Made by a program: the position numbers and the translations under genes
Source of the DNA: Clavaria fumosa
Lineage: Eukaryota > Basidiomycota > Agaricomycetes > Agaricales > Clavariaceae
Direction of reading: 5' to 3'
Length of the DNA: 64,000 nucleotides
Assembly (NCBI GenBank): GCA_951802425.1
Contig: OX637802.1
Location: 2,046,001-2,110,000, forward strand
Notes under the pieces: model-generated
The model's input: only the letters and a program-made list of their open reading frames with translations
What the model was told of the DNA's origin: nothing
Databases searched by the model: none
Part shown: one piece after another, positions 20,112-32,105 of the stretch
How positions within the stretch are numbered: position 1 is the first letter of the stretch
How the letters are laid out: each line of letters starts with the position of its first letter

Positions 20112-21489
20112 ATGTCTCGTTTTCTTCAATGGATGTGTCGGGTTTGGCCAAAGCTCACAGCAGCTCAGAAGCAGTCCCAACAGAAGCACTTGCAAGATCT
20201 AACTAAAGATGTCCTTGAGGCTCGGAAAGACCATGATGAGCGAGCACAGGCTATTTCTATCAAACACAAGCAGTGAGATTTTGGTCTTCATATGTTTGCC
20301 TTGTAAGGATCATCACACATGTATTTCAGCTCGTTGAAATGGTCTAGGACACAACTGCTACTGAACAGCACAAAAAAACATCAGTGCCCCAGTGCATGGA
20401 ATGCTTTTGTGTGGAGGAAAATGATGCAGGCAAATGAAGGTGAGTCAAATTGAATTTGCTCTTTTATCCAATTTTCACAGATGTCATGGTAGACCAAGAA
20501 CCTGGCAACCGATATCGGCTCCATCAGTATTTGACTGAGCATGCAGAGGAAGTTCACCTAGAGTGGCAGAAGCTCACCAACCAAGAACTTCAAGAGCTTG
20601 TAGCTGAGCTGCAACAAGTCTGAGACAAGAAAGACCAGCATGCCATCATCTGTGCAGCACCAAAAGCGGTCCAAGCAAATGTCAATGCAGGGTTCAAGGC
20701 CATGAATATTGAGGTATGTCCATCATCACTCTTCGTTACTGCTCGTCATGGATTCCTTTGGACAGTGGGAATGCCTTGTTGCACAAACCAGCATCAAAGG
20801 GTTTTACTTCACTGTCTGTCACAATATCGAGCACTACCATGAACCACAGGTATTCATGTCTCAAGCTTCAGGAAGATTCTTGAAGGAAGTTCTTGGGATT
20901 ACAGCAAAGGAGCTTGCACTGAAACTTGAATCTTGGGTTATTGGTGGGCTAGGTAAGCTTCACACAAACTGTAAATTTATAGGACTCATATAAAGTTATG
21001 CAGATAAGGCTCTGTCTTCGGATCAATTGCCTAGGCATAAAGTAGTTAGTGAGTGCTGGACTCTGATTCAGGGTGGCTTAGGTATGTCCAGCTAGTTGAC
21101 TCTGTATACCTGCTAATCTTTTTGCAGACACCATCCTCCAAGTGCACATGCTCATCAAGAAATCATGCCAGATGAACTATACTAACTATGAAGTGAAGAT
21201 TGTAGAGTGGTTTGGTGTTGCATTACAGAGCTGGCCCATAGCTGTAGTCTGCAGCCCCAGCCAGGTCAATTCTCATCTGGATTTGAACAAACTCATTGAC
21301 ACTTTGGACTCAGGTTCCTGTATGTGGATTAAACTAACAGATGATGAGCTGAAGGCAAGAAAAACCGAAAATCAGGCCTGTTTGGAGTGTGGAGAGCCTG
21401 TATACAAGCATAAGGAGAAGGCCAACAAGAGGCCCCCTGTAGTAGTAAGCTCTGATGACTCAAGCAGTGGGGATGAGTTTGACCAGTGA
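20112..21489 (+). pseudogene. Unknown repeat-associated basidiomycete protein, one nonsense codon
   Basis: Seven exons join in consistent phase: about 20112-20272, 20331-20440, 20481-20714, 20768-20954, 21003-21090, 21129-21489. The first exon boundaries are the least certain. The reconstructed product has FLQWMCRVWPK, SAWNAFVWRKMMQANE, a helical TNQELQELVAELQQV, then FMSQASGRFLKEVLG, KIVEWFGVALQSWP, and a C-terminal acidic DDSSSGDEFDQ. A single TGA at 20621 interrupts otherwise open sequence; it may derive from CGA. From memory, proteins with this NAFVWKK / KIVEWGVxLxGWP layout occur in many copies in mushroom genomes beside transposons, but I cannot name a function. The intact splice signals suggest it was a gene until recently. 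Confidence 0.55.
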
Positions 21490-21555
21490 CCGTTGAATGG
21501 TCCCTACTATGGGCACTCTCTTTTATTCAAATTACTTGATTACTACTGTCCATTG

Positions 21556-21820
21556 TAGTGATGGAAAAGTCTGGTTCAGTCCAGTTCTTGACCAAATTTT
21601 TTGAACTCCAAACTGGACTTAAGGTCCGGTTCAGGCAAATTTTTGAACCTTGAACCTGGTTCTGGTCCAGTTCGAGGTTTGGGAACCGGACTTTTACCTA
21701 ATTTGGTAATGGTTCAACCAATTTTGGTCCTCTCAAACCTGAACTTTGAACCGGACTTTGGTCCAGTTCTCAAAAGTTCAGGTTCGAACCATGGTTCAGA
21801 ACCGAACCATCCCATCACTA
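21556..21820 (+). mobile_element. hAT-like MITE with 8-bp target duplication
   Basis: 265 bp with terminal inverted repeats TAGTGATGG..CCATCACTA and an exact 8-bp direct repeat GTCCATTG on both sides (21548-21555 and 21821-21828). An 8-bp duplication and TAGxGATG-type ends are typical of hAT elements. The interior is built from GGTTCAGG, GAACCGGAC and their complements and has no transposase, so it is non-autonomous. Confidence 0.75.
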
Positions 21821-21960
21821 GTCCATTGAATAGTTGCGGGAGTAGCCTGCAAAAGAAATGACTCCAAAATGTGTAGTTTCTGTTGAGATAGGTGAGCTTG
21901 CCATCGCAGACGATGAGCACACGATGAGTGGGCAAGTTGTTCACATGGTGAGTGGTGCAT

Positions 21961-22045
21961 CAACCTCGTGGGAAGCTTACGAGTGGCCCACAAGGTCGTG
22001 GGAAGCATACGAGTGGCCCACAACATCATGGGAAGCATACGGCCA
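21961..22045 (+). repeat. 30-bp tandem repeat, 2.8 copies
   Basis: Units start at 21961, 21991 and 22021, each with TCGTGGGAAGC and ACGAGTGGCCCACAA. Only a few substitutions separate the copies. No coding role is evident. Confidence 0.8.
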
Positions 22046-22559
22046 GCCTGAGGTGATGATATTTACTGAGAACAACTGCTGAATGCTGCTACAAACACCG
22101 GTATAGGACACCTACAGTTAATCAGCCTAACTAGCTAGTGGTGTGGGAGCCCAGTGTCATTGCTAATTAGGCAGTGTTTGGCTGCTGGTCAGGTGCAGAA
22201 TCAGCTACAATTGTGAGCTTGACCAAGCAAGGTAATCAACTCATTCGGTAAACCCGCTAAGAAAGGTAGGAATTTTCACTCCATCAACATCACAATGTAC
22301 ACAGGTCAAATCTTACCACATGAGTAGTTTCATGCTACACCCTCAAGACACCACAGTATGATGAAAGGCGCAGGCATCAGTGCCACAATAGTGCATTGCT
22401 GCTACTGGAGAATCAAGAGAAGTACAAATTGGCTCAGAGTGAGCAAAGCGCAGGGCTTTATCAAGAGCGACCCGGCCGTGTGAAGGTTGATTGGACAACT
22501 GTCTCACATAAAAGGGACGAAGACCCTTGCGGCGGAAAGACGAGAGAGTAAACATACAT
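22046..22559. other. Intergenic, no gene seen
   Basis: About 500 bp between the repeat zone and the 3' end of the WD40 gene. Short open frames only. It presumably holds the 3' UTR of the WD40 gene. Confidence 0.4.
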
Positions 22560-24012
22560 CTACACCTTCAAGGCTTTGATCGACCTCCCGCATGCGATCG
22601 CGATGAACTCGCCCGGAGCCGTCGTGAAACCTGTGTTCGTCGTCAGGGCAGGTATATGCGGCGACCACGCAAGGCTGGTGATCTCGCTCTGTGCGGTGTA
22701 CGCCATAACCGGGTCCGTCACGACTCGCTTCCTAACATCAGGACGGGGCGAGTTGAGACGGGCGTTCGCCGCTCTCGGCGAGAGCGTCTGCATGTGTGGT
22801 GAGAGATCCCAAAGCAAAACTTGGCAGTCATCGCCTGACAACACGTGAGACGCGCGTCATCCGAGAACCTGGGCATTATCGGTAGAGGCTTACCTGCGGT
22901 GGCGAGAAGAGGACTGTCACGGGAGCCCCATCCGATGGCATTGATCTGCCCGCGATGAGCCCTGAGCTCCATCACCGGCTGACCGGGGCTGCGCATATCT
23001 AACACCTGGACATCTGGGCCGTCCATGTGGAACGTGGCCATGTAGTTCGAGTCGCCTGGGTTGAATGCGATCCGCAAGAGGGGCGACGTCGGCGGGCGCG
23101 CGGAGGTGGATGGAATGGCGGCAGGAGCGGGCGCGGCCTTTGGGGCGGGCGTCTCGTAAAGGATGGTGGAGTGCTCGAGGCTGCGGAGATCGAACGCCCG
23201 CAGGCTGCCGTCGGCGCCGACTGAGACGAATATCTCGGTCGAGCCTGGGAGCCACGCGACGTCGTACACCTCTCGATCGTGTGCGATGAGCTGTGTGACT
23301 GCAGTGGATGTGTCAATGTTCCAGACGGTACACGTCGTATCAATGGAGGACGTGACGATGAGATGCGGCAGCTTTTCATTCCAAGAGAAATTCGTTAGAG
23401 GTGCGCCAACTGTCTGGGGCTGGACTTTCGACTGCTAGACTCCGGTTATTGTCAGAGTCGATTTGCGCAGTTCTGTGAATAGCTGACGCACCCCAGCAAG
23501 CGCGGTCTTGACGGTGAGTCGATGTCCTGAGGACGTAGACGCCCTGCCAACGTAGCTAGACATGGTTGGCTGGGAATCGGAAGTGTATTCCCACACCCTA
23601 AGAGCATCTCCGGTCGTGGCGAGGAGCTCTGAACCGGGCTGTCTCTGTGTCCACGCATAGCCCACCGCACTCTGCGGTTGCCACTGCAGGCTGGTCGCCG
23701 GATAGCCGTGCTGCGTCTCGCACAGCGTCACAAAATCCGGGTAGTCGGCGTAGTCGTCTTCAACCAGGACACGCTCGTCTTGGAGCCCGACGATAGCGAT
23801 GCGGTTGCGACAGTCCTCGGTAAAGGACGCAATCCCTAGCCGAAACGCTGAACGGGGTCGCGTGGAATGAGCTGGGGCCGGAGTTTTGCACCAATCAAGT
23901 GCATGGACGGGCCCTGAAAAAATTGCGGGGTTGGTGACAGCTGCCAGAAAACTGTGCGCGAAGAGCGGGGCTCACAAGGGGCTTCATATTGTAGCAACGT
24001 TGTCTGGCTCAT
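22560..24012 (-). CDS. WDR68/DCAF7 (AN11/LWD)-like WD40 protein
   Basis: At least five exons join on the minus strand into about 380-400 residues. The N-terminus reads LLQYEAPWPVHALDW, the signature start of the WDR68/AN11 family, followed by FRLGIASF and NRIAIVGL. WD40 blades include SELLATTGDALRVW, VTSSIDTTCTVWNIDT, VYDVAWLPGSTEIFVSVGA with GSLRAFDLRSLE, and DDCQVLLWDLS. The C-terminal EFIAIACGRSIKALKV also fits. An Ala/Pro insertion (about PAPKAAPAPAA) sits between blades, as often in fungal members. Family members are scaffold beta-propellers that bind DYRK/HIPK kinases or the DDB1-CUL4 ligase. ATG at 24012 was chosen; an in-frame ATG at 24069 would add 19 residues. Confidence 0.85.
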
Positions 24013-24689
24013 TGAGGCTGAGCGCTGAGATTCACGGACGGTGGCTGTGCTGATCACACATCGCTGCACCGCATGACGTAATCACTCCGATCATTAATGT
24101 CAAGCGCAAAACGACGCGACGATCAATTGGCAGTCGCAAATACAGTACGAAAAGCCTGGGACATTTTGGAAAAGTATCGAATAGATAGAGTTGGAAATGG
24201 GCACATTTCCAATCTTTAGAGTGATAGACAAGGTCATATAAATATGGAGAGCAGAGCGATAGGTGCGTGAATAAAAATATAAAAGCGGCAAGACGGGGAT
24301 GGATGATCGTCGTCAAGGGGGATGGGGGATCTAAGGCTGGTTATGTAACAGGTTGGTTGGTGCTGGTCGGTGCTGGTCGTTGCTGATTCGGATGTAGTAG
24401 TTGCCTAGAGTCGAAGACGACGAAGTCACTGCCAGAAGTTAGGAATCGAATGGCGGCGGTGGGTGAGCTGAGTTGCCAGAGAGGGGGAGGGGGGTGCAAG
24501 TACATCAGAGAGGTGTTTTTCGGATAGGTGTAGCATACAGTCGCCAGTGAGGTCAGAATACTTAGTGGCGAAGTCAGGTCAAGGTCGAATCTGCGAGTGG
24601 TTTGAAAAATACTGATAGGAGAGAGCGAGTGAGTGTCGAGACTGCCATGAAGAGGTGCTGACGAGGTGGAAAATGTCGTGTGTTGGCGG
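24013..24689. other. Intergenic between WD40 gene and small conserved gene
   Basis: Contains the promoter of the minus-strand WD40 gene and the 3' UTR of the next minus-strand gene. Nothing else was recognised. Confidence 0.4.
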
Positions 24690-25362
24690 TTAGTCTGCTT
24701 CAACCATGGATATTGCACCGCATTGCTCGCAGAAACTCCACATTGTGCGGTGCCCACCAGGTCCGGATGCGCAAGCGACACGGAGTTTAGGGATTTGAGA
24801 ACAAGTTGAACTACGCGTAATTGATGTGTGCCACGATAAGACCACGCATAGAAACGGAGTGTGTGCGTGCAATCACATACCCATGATGGGAAAATGCGTC
24901 GGAGGGTTGTAGAAGGCCGGCGCATCGACTGGAGGCAGTAGATACAGGGCTGGAGGGAGTATCCGGAAGCGACGATGAGCAGTCACCCTCGAAAAAGGGT
25001 TGCGGGTAAAGGTTGAAGATGGGGTAGACAGCTGCGAATACTGCTCCGTGACAAGCGACGAAATTGCTTCGAGTGGAAGTACGTACGACTATCCTCGTTC
25101 GATGAGGAGGAAGAGCAAGAGCTAGCATTGGAGAGGGAACGAAGATGATAAAGAGTATCCTGGTCTACAGGGGAAATGTCGACAGCCATGGAGTCATTCG
25201 CGTCGTGATCGTGATTCGGGAATGGGATGAGTTTCAATTGCTTCACGTTCTTTGAAGGGAACGAACGCGTGAGCCAAGGAATAGGATAGTATTAGAAGAG
25301 GAAAGCCTCACGGAGGAAGGAGTGTCGTCGAAGGCAACATCGAGTTTTCTTTTTGGTGCCAT
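24690..25362 (-). CDS. Small conserved protein of unknown function
   Basis: Four exons join in phase to about 160 residues. The N-terminus MAPKRKLDVAFDDTP carries a short basic cluster that could be a nuclear signal. The middle is acidic and Ser-rich (MAVDISPVDQDTLYHLRSL, then a run of Ser), followed by the aromatic block PVYPIFNLYPQPFFEGDC. The C-terminal RTMWSFCEQCGAISMVEAD holds a CxxC pair, perhaps half of a metal site. I know no function. The strong splice-site support and the patterned C-terminus argue that it is real rather than chance frames. It diverges from the APQ12-like gene with about 150 bp between starts. Confidence 0.65.
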
Positions 25363-25515
25363 GGGAAGAGCAGATAGACCAGACTTTAGGGGGACACCGG
25401 CTTAAGGACTTGAAAAACTAGCCGTCTTATATCTGCCCCATATTTGTTATTGTGTGGTTGATGGATTGGCTTCCGAATTTGGTACAAGTTACATCCCCCT
25501 TTCCCAAATCACGTA

Positions 25516-26328
25516 ATGCTAATAACAAATCTCCGTTTCTCCGGCGGCGGTAATATTTTTCGGTTATTCCCGTCTCACGTAAGCATGGCAGTGCACATAG
25601 CACGTGATCTTATGGGCCACGTCCATCGCGTGCATTCACAACGCTACTCTACGTCCTCCTCATCCATGGCCGAGGCTCTACCAGAGTTTCTGACGCCGGC
25701 GTTGGTGTACATCTCCAGTTTACCTTTTCCATTGAACACTGTCCTTATCAATGTCCTACTCGAATCCCACCGCCTCTTCACCTCTATCTTGAAACTCCTC
25801 CATTCCCTTCAACGAACTTCCAATTGGGACACACAGCATCTTCTTCCGCCCCTCATTTCCCTCCTTCTCGCCTACTATGCCTTATGGTCCGTATATCGCA
25901 CCACCAGATGGACGTTTTCAGTAGGAGGGTGGCTTATCAAATGGGGCGTGCTAATCGGCGGCGCCATTACCCTCTTCGGGTATCTCACCAGCGATCGAGG
26001 AGAGGTGGCGGATGGCAGTCTGAATGCCGCACTTCTAGGCATGCTAAGCAGTGCAGCTGGGAAATGGGGGAACCAACAAGGGAACCCAGGTGCGCGTGTG
26101 CGGCCAGGCTCTGCGCGCAAGACGCCGCCCAAGCCCTGGGACTCCTTCATCCGCCATCAAGAATGGCGAGGACGTGGTGACAGAGCGACGGTGCATCAGG
26201 GCGACCAGCTTGCCGTGCGCCAGATAGTAGACGAGATTAGCAGGTATTTCCAAGAAGGTTTGGGGAAAGTTGTAGATGGGCTGAGCTCAGATGCACACCG
26301 TCCCAAGAAAAAGTCAAGGGTTCGGTGA
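25516..26328 (+). CDS. APQ12-like membrane protein
   Basis: Single exon. The frame is open from 25516, but the more likely start is the ATG at 25666 (MAEALPEFLTPALVYISSL), giving about 220 residues. Two or three hydrophobic segments are visible: near PALVYISSLPFPLNTVLINVL, LLPPLISLLLAYYALWSVY and GWLIKWGVLIGGAITLFGYL. A polar tail follows (basic, Gly/Pro-rich) ending in PKKKSRVR. The order of helices with the YRTTRW..LIKWG motif resembles the fungal Apq12 family, nuclear-envelope/ER proteins linked to nuclear pore assembly and lipid balance. The family call is from pattern only. Confidence 0.55.
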   Translation: MLITNLRFSGGGNIFRLFPSHVSMAVHIARDLMGHVHRVHSQRYSTSSSSMAEALPEFLTPALVYISSLPFPLNTVLINVLLESHRLFTSILKLLHSLQRTSNWDTQHLLPPLISLLLAYYALWSVYRTTRWTFSVGGWLIKWGVLIGGAITLFGYLTSDRGEVADGSLNAALLGMLSSAAGKWGNQQGNPGARVRPGSARKTPPKPWDSFIRHQEWRGRGDRATVHQGDQLAVRQIVDEISRYFQEGLGKVVDGLSSDAHRPKKKSRVR

Positions 26329-26448
26329 ATTCAGCAATTTAATGTATTCCGTATTTGTATCCATTTCGAAACGTTATAAGAACCATCTTTTTCCTCGGGT
26401 GCCGAAGTGTGATACCTGAGACGAGTGGGACGGCGGATAGATCACCCT

Positions 26449-27046
26449 CTATACCTTAGTCTCTGGATGAGTATATCTATAACTGTTCGAAATGGAACGA
26501 TCAACCATGCGCAGGGTAGACGAAGAGCGAACATACTGTGCGATTCGACCCAGTTGTGCCAATCCTGACGCTCCCACAAAGAAATTGACCTGAGAATCGA
26601 AAGCAAACATCGTCGGGAATCATTGTAGGCAGAAGCGAAACAAGATGAAGCATGTTCGCTTACCGCTGCCAAGCTATAGTTGATCGGTGTTATCACCAAA
26701 GAGTACCGTACCCAAATGAAGCCGGTTGCCGCGAGTGCTGCACGCGGAAAAACCAGTAACCGTGTCAGCGCATGCTATAGCGATCCCCGGCCCAGTATGG
26801 CCACTCACCCGTATTCTGAGAGACGCTCAGCTTGTCGGCTGGCCTGGTGAGATCCTTGACACCCGCTGCAACAAGACACCACTTCATCAACGGCGCCCAA
26901 AAGAAGACTGTCCTTGGTCCTGCCGAAGAAGGTAAAAAAGTGCTAAAACTCAGAGGCTGCATAACCAGATGATCCTTGGCGGATTCGGGCCAACCTGCAG
27001 GATGGTTCATGAACTTTGCAAACTTTGACGGGGCGACAGTGGCCAT
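26449..27046 (-). CDS. Mitochondrial pyruvate carrier subunit (MPC2-type)
   Basis: Five short exons join in phase to about 110-120 residues. The protein opens MATVAPSKFAKFMNHPAG and continues PRTVFFWAPLMKWCLVAAG, with VKDLTRPADKLSVSQN, then TGFIWVRYSLVITP.NYSLAAVNFFVGASGLAQLGRIA. These are the diagnostic motifs of MPC family members (FWAP..KW, DxxRP.EK.S..Q, W.R.S..I.P.N). The product sits in the inner mitochondrial membrane as half of a heterodimer that imports pyruvate. The length is normal for the family. ATG at 27046 was used; the stop TAG is at 26449-26451. Confidence 0.88.
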
Positions 27047-27872
27047 CTTGGAATGGAAGACACAGCGACGAACAGAGAGATGGAGTAACGTTTTAGGACT
27101 TTTGACAAAAAACCTTACCGCTCCTGCATAAATAGAGACACATACTGTAAATCGGCTATTTGAGAACTTGGGTGTTACACAGACTGCCATGTCCTGGTAT
27201 GTACTGTACCCTTGTAACACCAGATATCATTCTGCTGATGTTGCCCCAGGCGAAGCCCAACGCCGCTTCAGTTTCACCTTTCTATGCCCGAGAATCTGGT
27301 CAGTAGCAAAGTGAACGCATACAGTAGAGCTTTTAACCGGGTAGACAGCAGTAACTGGTCATCTCAAATCCTCTACAGGGAAGGCTAGGAAAGCGGCTTC
27401 AAGTTGCCCGTTTGCTATAGAAAAGTGCTGGTAGGCCTCCGCAACGGACCTGCAGCGGTGACGCATGTTTTCAAGGGGCCTTTACGATTTGCGCGTGGGT
27501 TCTATCGCGGTTTCGTGGTTCTATGAAGGCGCGTAGAGATACACGTTGTCCACAGAGCCTTTCCAATGGCACCATACCCCAAGAAATTTACAATGCAAGG
27601 AAAAATACAGTAACCCTCGGTGTTGGCAAAAGGGACTGCAAGTGATCTGTTGCAGTCGAAGGCTGGGGCGTTCAAAAAGCGTATCTTATGGCAGAAGCGA
27701 CCCTGACCACCACAGGAGAACCAGATCGAGCTCTCTCAGTTGCTTAAGAATGGCTTTCCAATAAATTTGTTCTGCCCGACGCCATGCGGGAAATTGTGGA
27801 TGAGCTGGATGCCACAGTCAATTTAATCAATGTTTACGAGAATGAATTATCGAATAATTTTCATTGGTAACT
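27047..27872. other. Intergenic, no gene seen
   Basis: 826 bp between the MPC gene start and the COG5 3' end. Open frames here are short and unlike known proteins. Confidence 0.4.
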
Positions 27873-30800
27873 TCATGTACTACCTGCGCGCCTTGCGTTG
27901 GCCAAGACTGTCCGCGCTAATGCCACGTACTCTTTTCCATCTCGAGGGTCTCTATCCTCCACATCAGACATCTTTTCCCAACGCAGGAGCCCACTTTCGA
28001 CCAGAGCCCAAGTCTCATCTTCTGGATGCTCATCGACCCAACGCACGTACTCGGCTTCCTGCCACCCATGCAGGCTGTGTGGGAGGGAGATCGGGGATCT
28101 TACTAGAATGTGGTGCAGGACGACAAGGGGAGGAAGCCCAACAGTGAGTGCTGGGTTGGCAAGCTGGGCGTTTTCGAGAAACAAGAGCGGGCTACACGGT
28201 GCAGAATGCGTCAATGTTCGGGCGAAATCCAAGTGATGTTCCGATCCACGTACCGCATTGCCCGCAATGCACGGTAAGCATCCCCCACGCTCTCCAAATT
28301 TCCACCGCGCTTGCTTTGCGCGTTTTCGACTAGAAATGCGCTGAGAGCAAACTCAAGCCCGGTCATGTCACTTGTCAGTTGCAGTTTCCCGCTCTCGCCT
28401 AACGGCTTCACGATGGAAACGTGCAGCACAAACGTTCGCATGACAAAAGTGACGATTGACATGATCCTGACAGCAGGAAGCAACATATTTTAAGCATTGT
28501 CGGGTGGCATCGCAATAACACTAACCATGATCTGGCGTCGTCTCCAACATTAAATTTGGCCAATATCTCCCCCTTGAGGAATGCCAACTTGTCGATTAGA
28601 TCTGTCATGTATGAACTCGGGCCACCGCCACTGACGGACATCGCATGAGCTGGTCGTCCAAAGTCAATGCGGTGAAGCCGAGCTATGATCGCGCCTAGCT
28701 CGCGACGTATAGCGGTGTTCAGAGGATCAATAATGGTTTGATACGCGCGGTTCAGGTTCTAGCACATGTTCCTGAATAGACAGCAGCGATGAGGCGAAAT
28801 GTACCTACATCAATGCTAGGCTGTAGTATCATATAAGTCGCGCTGGTGTGCTCTTCCTTTAACTTTTCCAACGGTTTCAAACAATGATACAGGCACGTTG
28901 CGAGCAAGCCATTGATGACCTGTTGAGGAGTCGCGGATGGGCGTAGGAGAGAGACCGCAGCACGATCTCGGGATACCTAAAAGTTGTGAGCCTAGTCTCT
29001 CACGCACCCATTTGAGACGTACCAGTCCTTCAGCTCTCGATATGAGCCCATCCAAGGCCGCTGCAGCGCCCCTGGCTACGCTCCTGACCAATAAAGGGTC
29101 AAACCTGGCAGAATCCAGCTCGTTGACGATGAGCCTGGCTATATTCAGACCGTTTTCAAGCCCAGGAGAAGAAGAATTTCGCGTCGCTTGCGCCACTGCC
29201 TCATTAAGCCTCATCGTGGATCTCGATAAATAAAGGCTCTCGAACGTGCTAAACGCCCGCAAGACCAAAACCGTCTCTGGGCTGATGACAGGTGATACAT
29301 GTGATATTAGGCTTATCAAGCGGGCGGCAAGTTTGATAGTTCCACGGACCTCTGATAAGCCTGTGTATATACCGTATCTGTGTGGACAGCGATTTTGGCA
29401 AAAAATTCGTGGAACAATCGTAAAAGGCGAGGATATCCCGCACTGAGAGTTTGCTGGACAAACATGGAACCTACACCTTCACTCAGCCGGACCGACTTCA
29501 CAGCATAACAGCCCAGTACACTCACCCTTCGAGGCATCCTTCGCATGCTTCTCCAATGCCCTGCCAAGTGCGGTCCAGAACATCACACTGGGCTTGTTTT
29601 CTAGAACCTGAAGGACTGCATCAATACCATTCAGGGCGAAGATCTAGAAGCAGCACCTTCATGACTTCGTCCAGCATCACGGTTTGTGTGACCGTGTCCT
29701 TTTTAAGTCTCAGCACTTTCTCCAGTGTGTGCACCTGTAAAACAGAGATGTCAAATTTGAGCGCTTGGGCGGTGCCGATACAGCAATTCATTCAGGCACA
29801 CAGGTGATCAAGAAGCGCCCACCTTGACGCAACTGCTGCTCATGTCTTCAAAAAGGCTATCGAGCCTGGACCACAAACTCGCCGCCCATTGGGGCGCGGT
29901 GATGCTGGTAGGCTCTGTTCTTATTCGGGATCTATATGACTGAGACGACTGCGCCTGCTGCGAGTCTGCGCAATAGCTTATCAGCATCACATTGCAACTA
30001 TGAACGTGGGGGAAGCGAGGTCATCTCGGAGGAGTAAACGGGCCGAAATTCATGTCGTCTACCTTTCACAAAACCGTCCTTCGAAATCTGGGTCACATCG
30101 AAGGTGATGCGAATACGGTCCTCGATCGAGGTCGAAAGATCGTGAAGGAGGGATTGCACGAGTTCTGGCAGGAGCGACAGACTGTGGGCAGTCTGGAAAG
30201 ACGACGCGAGGAGTGACTGGTTCTGGCAAGAGCGTTCCGAGGGAACAGATTGTCAAAGCGCCCAGGTGAAAGCACGTCTGAAACGCGCGGAAGACGCACG
30301 AGGGATTTGAGACCCGACAACACCATCGACTCCATGATAGTTGTGACTCGCGCCTGCGCTTCTTCGACCATTGGCACATGGGCCGCGATAACATCGACGT
30401 TTCGAAGCTGTATAGGACTAACAAGACCAATTTCCTCACCGGACCGACTGGCGGTCGATCCGAAATTTGATAGGGAAGGAATTGCTGTCTCGTCCAGCAA
30501 GGTGACTGTGACGATGCCGATCAGAGGTGCTATTAAACAAGAGCGGATGCACATACCCAACTCAGCAATACTGCGAGCAGCTTTTGCAATAGTTCTTTCT
30601 TTTTCGTCCTCATGGTCTTCAGCGCCCAAACGTGCACTCGTGTGAGTTTCCGGGCCAGGTTCGGTTCCCAATTCAGCCATTTGGGATTCCAGTCTTCTGG
30701 CAAGCACAATGAATCTGGAGGCGCGACGCAACACATCGGAGGCTTGCTGCAGCTGATGAAGATGTCTGACTTTGGTTTGGAGCGAATGATACGGAAGACG

Positions 30801-31320
30801 GATCTTCAGTCGCAACCTGAAAAAATGTTGGCTCTTGGAGGAGTAGAACAAGGGTTTCATACTTCTCCAATGAGGCATCGAGATCATCCATACGTCGACG
30901 CACCGCGGTCAACGAGCCCGTGAGATTGATCGTGCGGGCTGCATGGAGCAGTAAATCCTCGTGATGAGTGGCAACCTGTGCAACATACTGAGACAAGCAG
31001 CCCGTTTTCGATAATTTCAACGACCTACGACATTCTTCAATTGCTTCGAGATGTCTTCTACACCAAAATTTAGTTTGGAAATGGCTACTGAAATGTCCTC
31101 CTTGATGGGTTCCAACCCCGACGGCTTTACTGTAGCAGCGGGTGGCTTTAGCTTGCCAGGCTGTTGAGGTAGGTAGGGCTCGCCCGCCAGAATAGCATTG
31201 GCGTATTCGTTGGCATCAAACTCGGGAATGGCAAATACGGCGTAGTCTGGGATGAAGTTTCAGGTTGCTGTAAGATAAGCGGCATACCAACGAGAGTGCT
31301 GTATCACCGGTCGAGGTCAT
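27873..31320 (-). CDS. COG5: Conserved oligomeric Golgi complex subunit 5
   Basis: A long gene with many short introns. The N-terminus (ATG at 31320) gives MTSTGDTALS, then YAVFAIPEFDANEYANAILA, and EDISVAISKLNFGVEDISKQ: the COG5 N-terminal helical region with its DxNxYA and LxxGIxxI pattern. It continues RLKIRLPYHSLQTKVRHL, LQQASDVLRRASRFIVLARR and, far downstream, the C-terminal LGLPPLVVLHH-type helix followed by SLPHSLHGWQEAEYVRWVDEHP. COG5 is part of lobe B of the COG tethering complex, which returns Golgi enzymes in retrograde vesicles. Exon borders were not all resolved, so the span is firm but the exact protein is not. No clear break was seen. Confidence 0.85.
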
Positions 31321-32105
31321 GATGGACGTTTTGGTCGGAGGAGAGTCCGAAATCGACGAGGCTCACGCGGACATGAATTGCAGTACGACGATAGTGATCA
31401 AAATTGTCTTGCGTCACACGCGACAGCGGCGGCGGTGATTGATAGATAGCCTTTACGGGCGTCGCCGCCACATTGCCGCCACATTGCCGCATAGAGCATG
31501 GACAGCGTGGCGGCGGGTCAGCGCTCAGCGCTGATGATCTGCATTCTCACCCTTCCTGAGTTCCTCACATAACCAGAATCCACAAAGGCTACTTCTTTGA
31601 CACCTACCATGGACACGGTTCGCCTTTCCCGCGCCACGCGGTGTCAAGTGACTGACGGCCCCTTTATCGTTGTACAGCGTTGGCTAAGCTCCACTCTTGC
31701 GGATAAACGGAGCCCAAACGGCGTCGTACTACGGCTTGCAGATCGATTGTCGCTTTGCCACCATTGGAGAGAGTGGTAGTCACCGTTTGACATGTTCGTC
31801 AGCAGACCACGTTTCGTGCAACCCTCTGACGTGCAACACGGGCAGGACCTTGCCTTGCACAGCCCGCGCTGCAGCTGACCGTCGAGGTGAGCCTGCAGGG
31901 AAAGAATTTCATTACCAGCTTAATGCGTTCAAACTCCACAACTGTCACGGGTCGCCATCCCCCGCATTTTCAAGGGCTGTTCGTGACATCGTACTGCAGG
32001 CATCCCCCTTAAAGGGTCAACGACGCAAATGGTATCTATATATAAATGTCCAGAACGGCATCATCCTCCCTACATTGGCCCGCCTCACCTCCACCCCTCT
32101 CCACC
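31321..32105. promoter_or_regulatory. Divergent promoter region between COG5 and the CipC-like gene
   Basis: 785 bp between two divergent starts. A TATATATAA box at about 32035-32043 lies about 65 bp upstream of the CipC-like ATG and is followed by a CT-rich run, a usual fungal start region. On the COG5 side no TATA box was seen. No gene lies within. Confidence 0.4.

Noticed and set aside
31420..31520. Short repeat GCCGCCACATT near the COG5 start
   Set aside because: Only two or three copies of a short word in the promoter; too little to call a feature.
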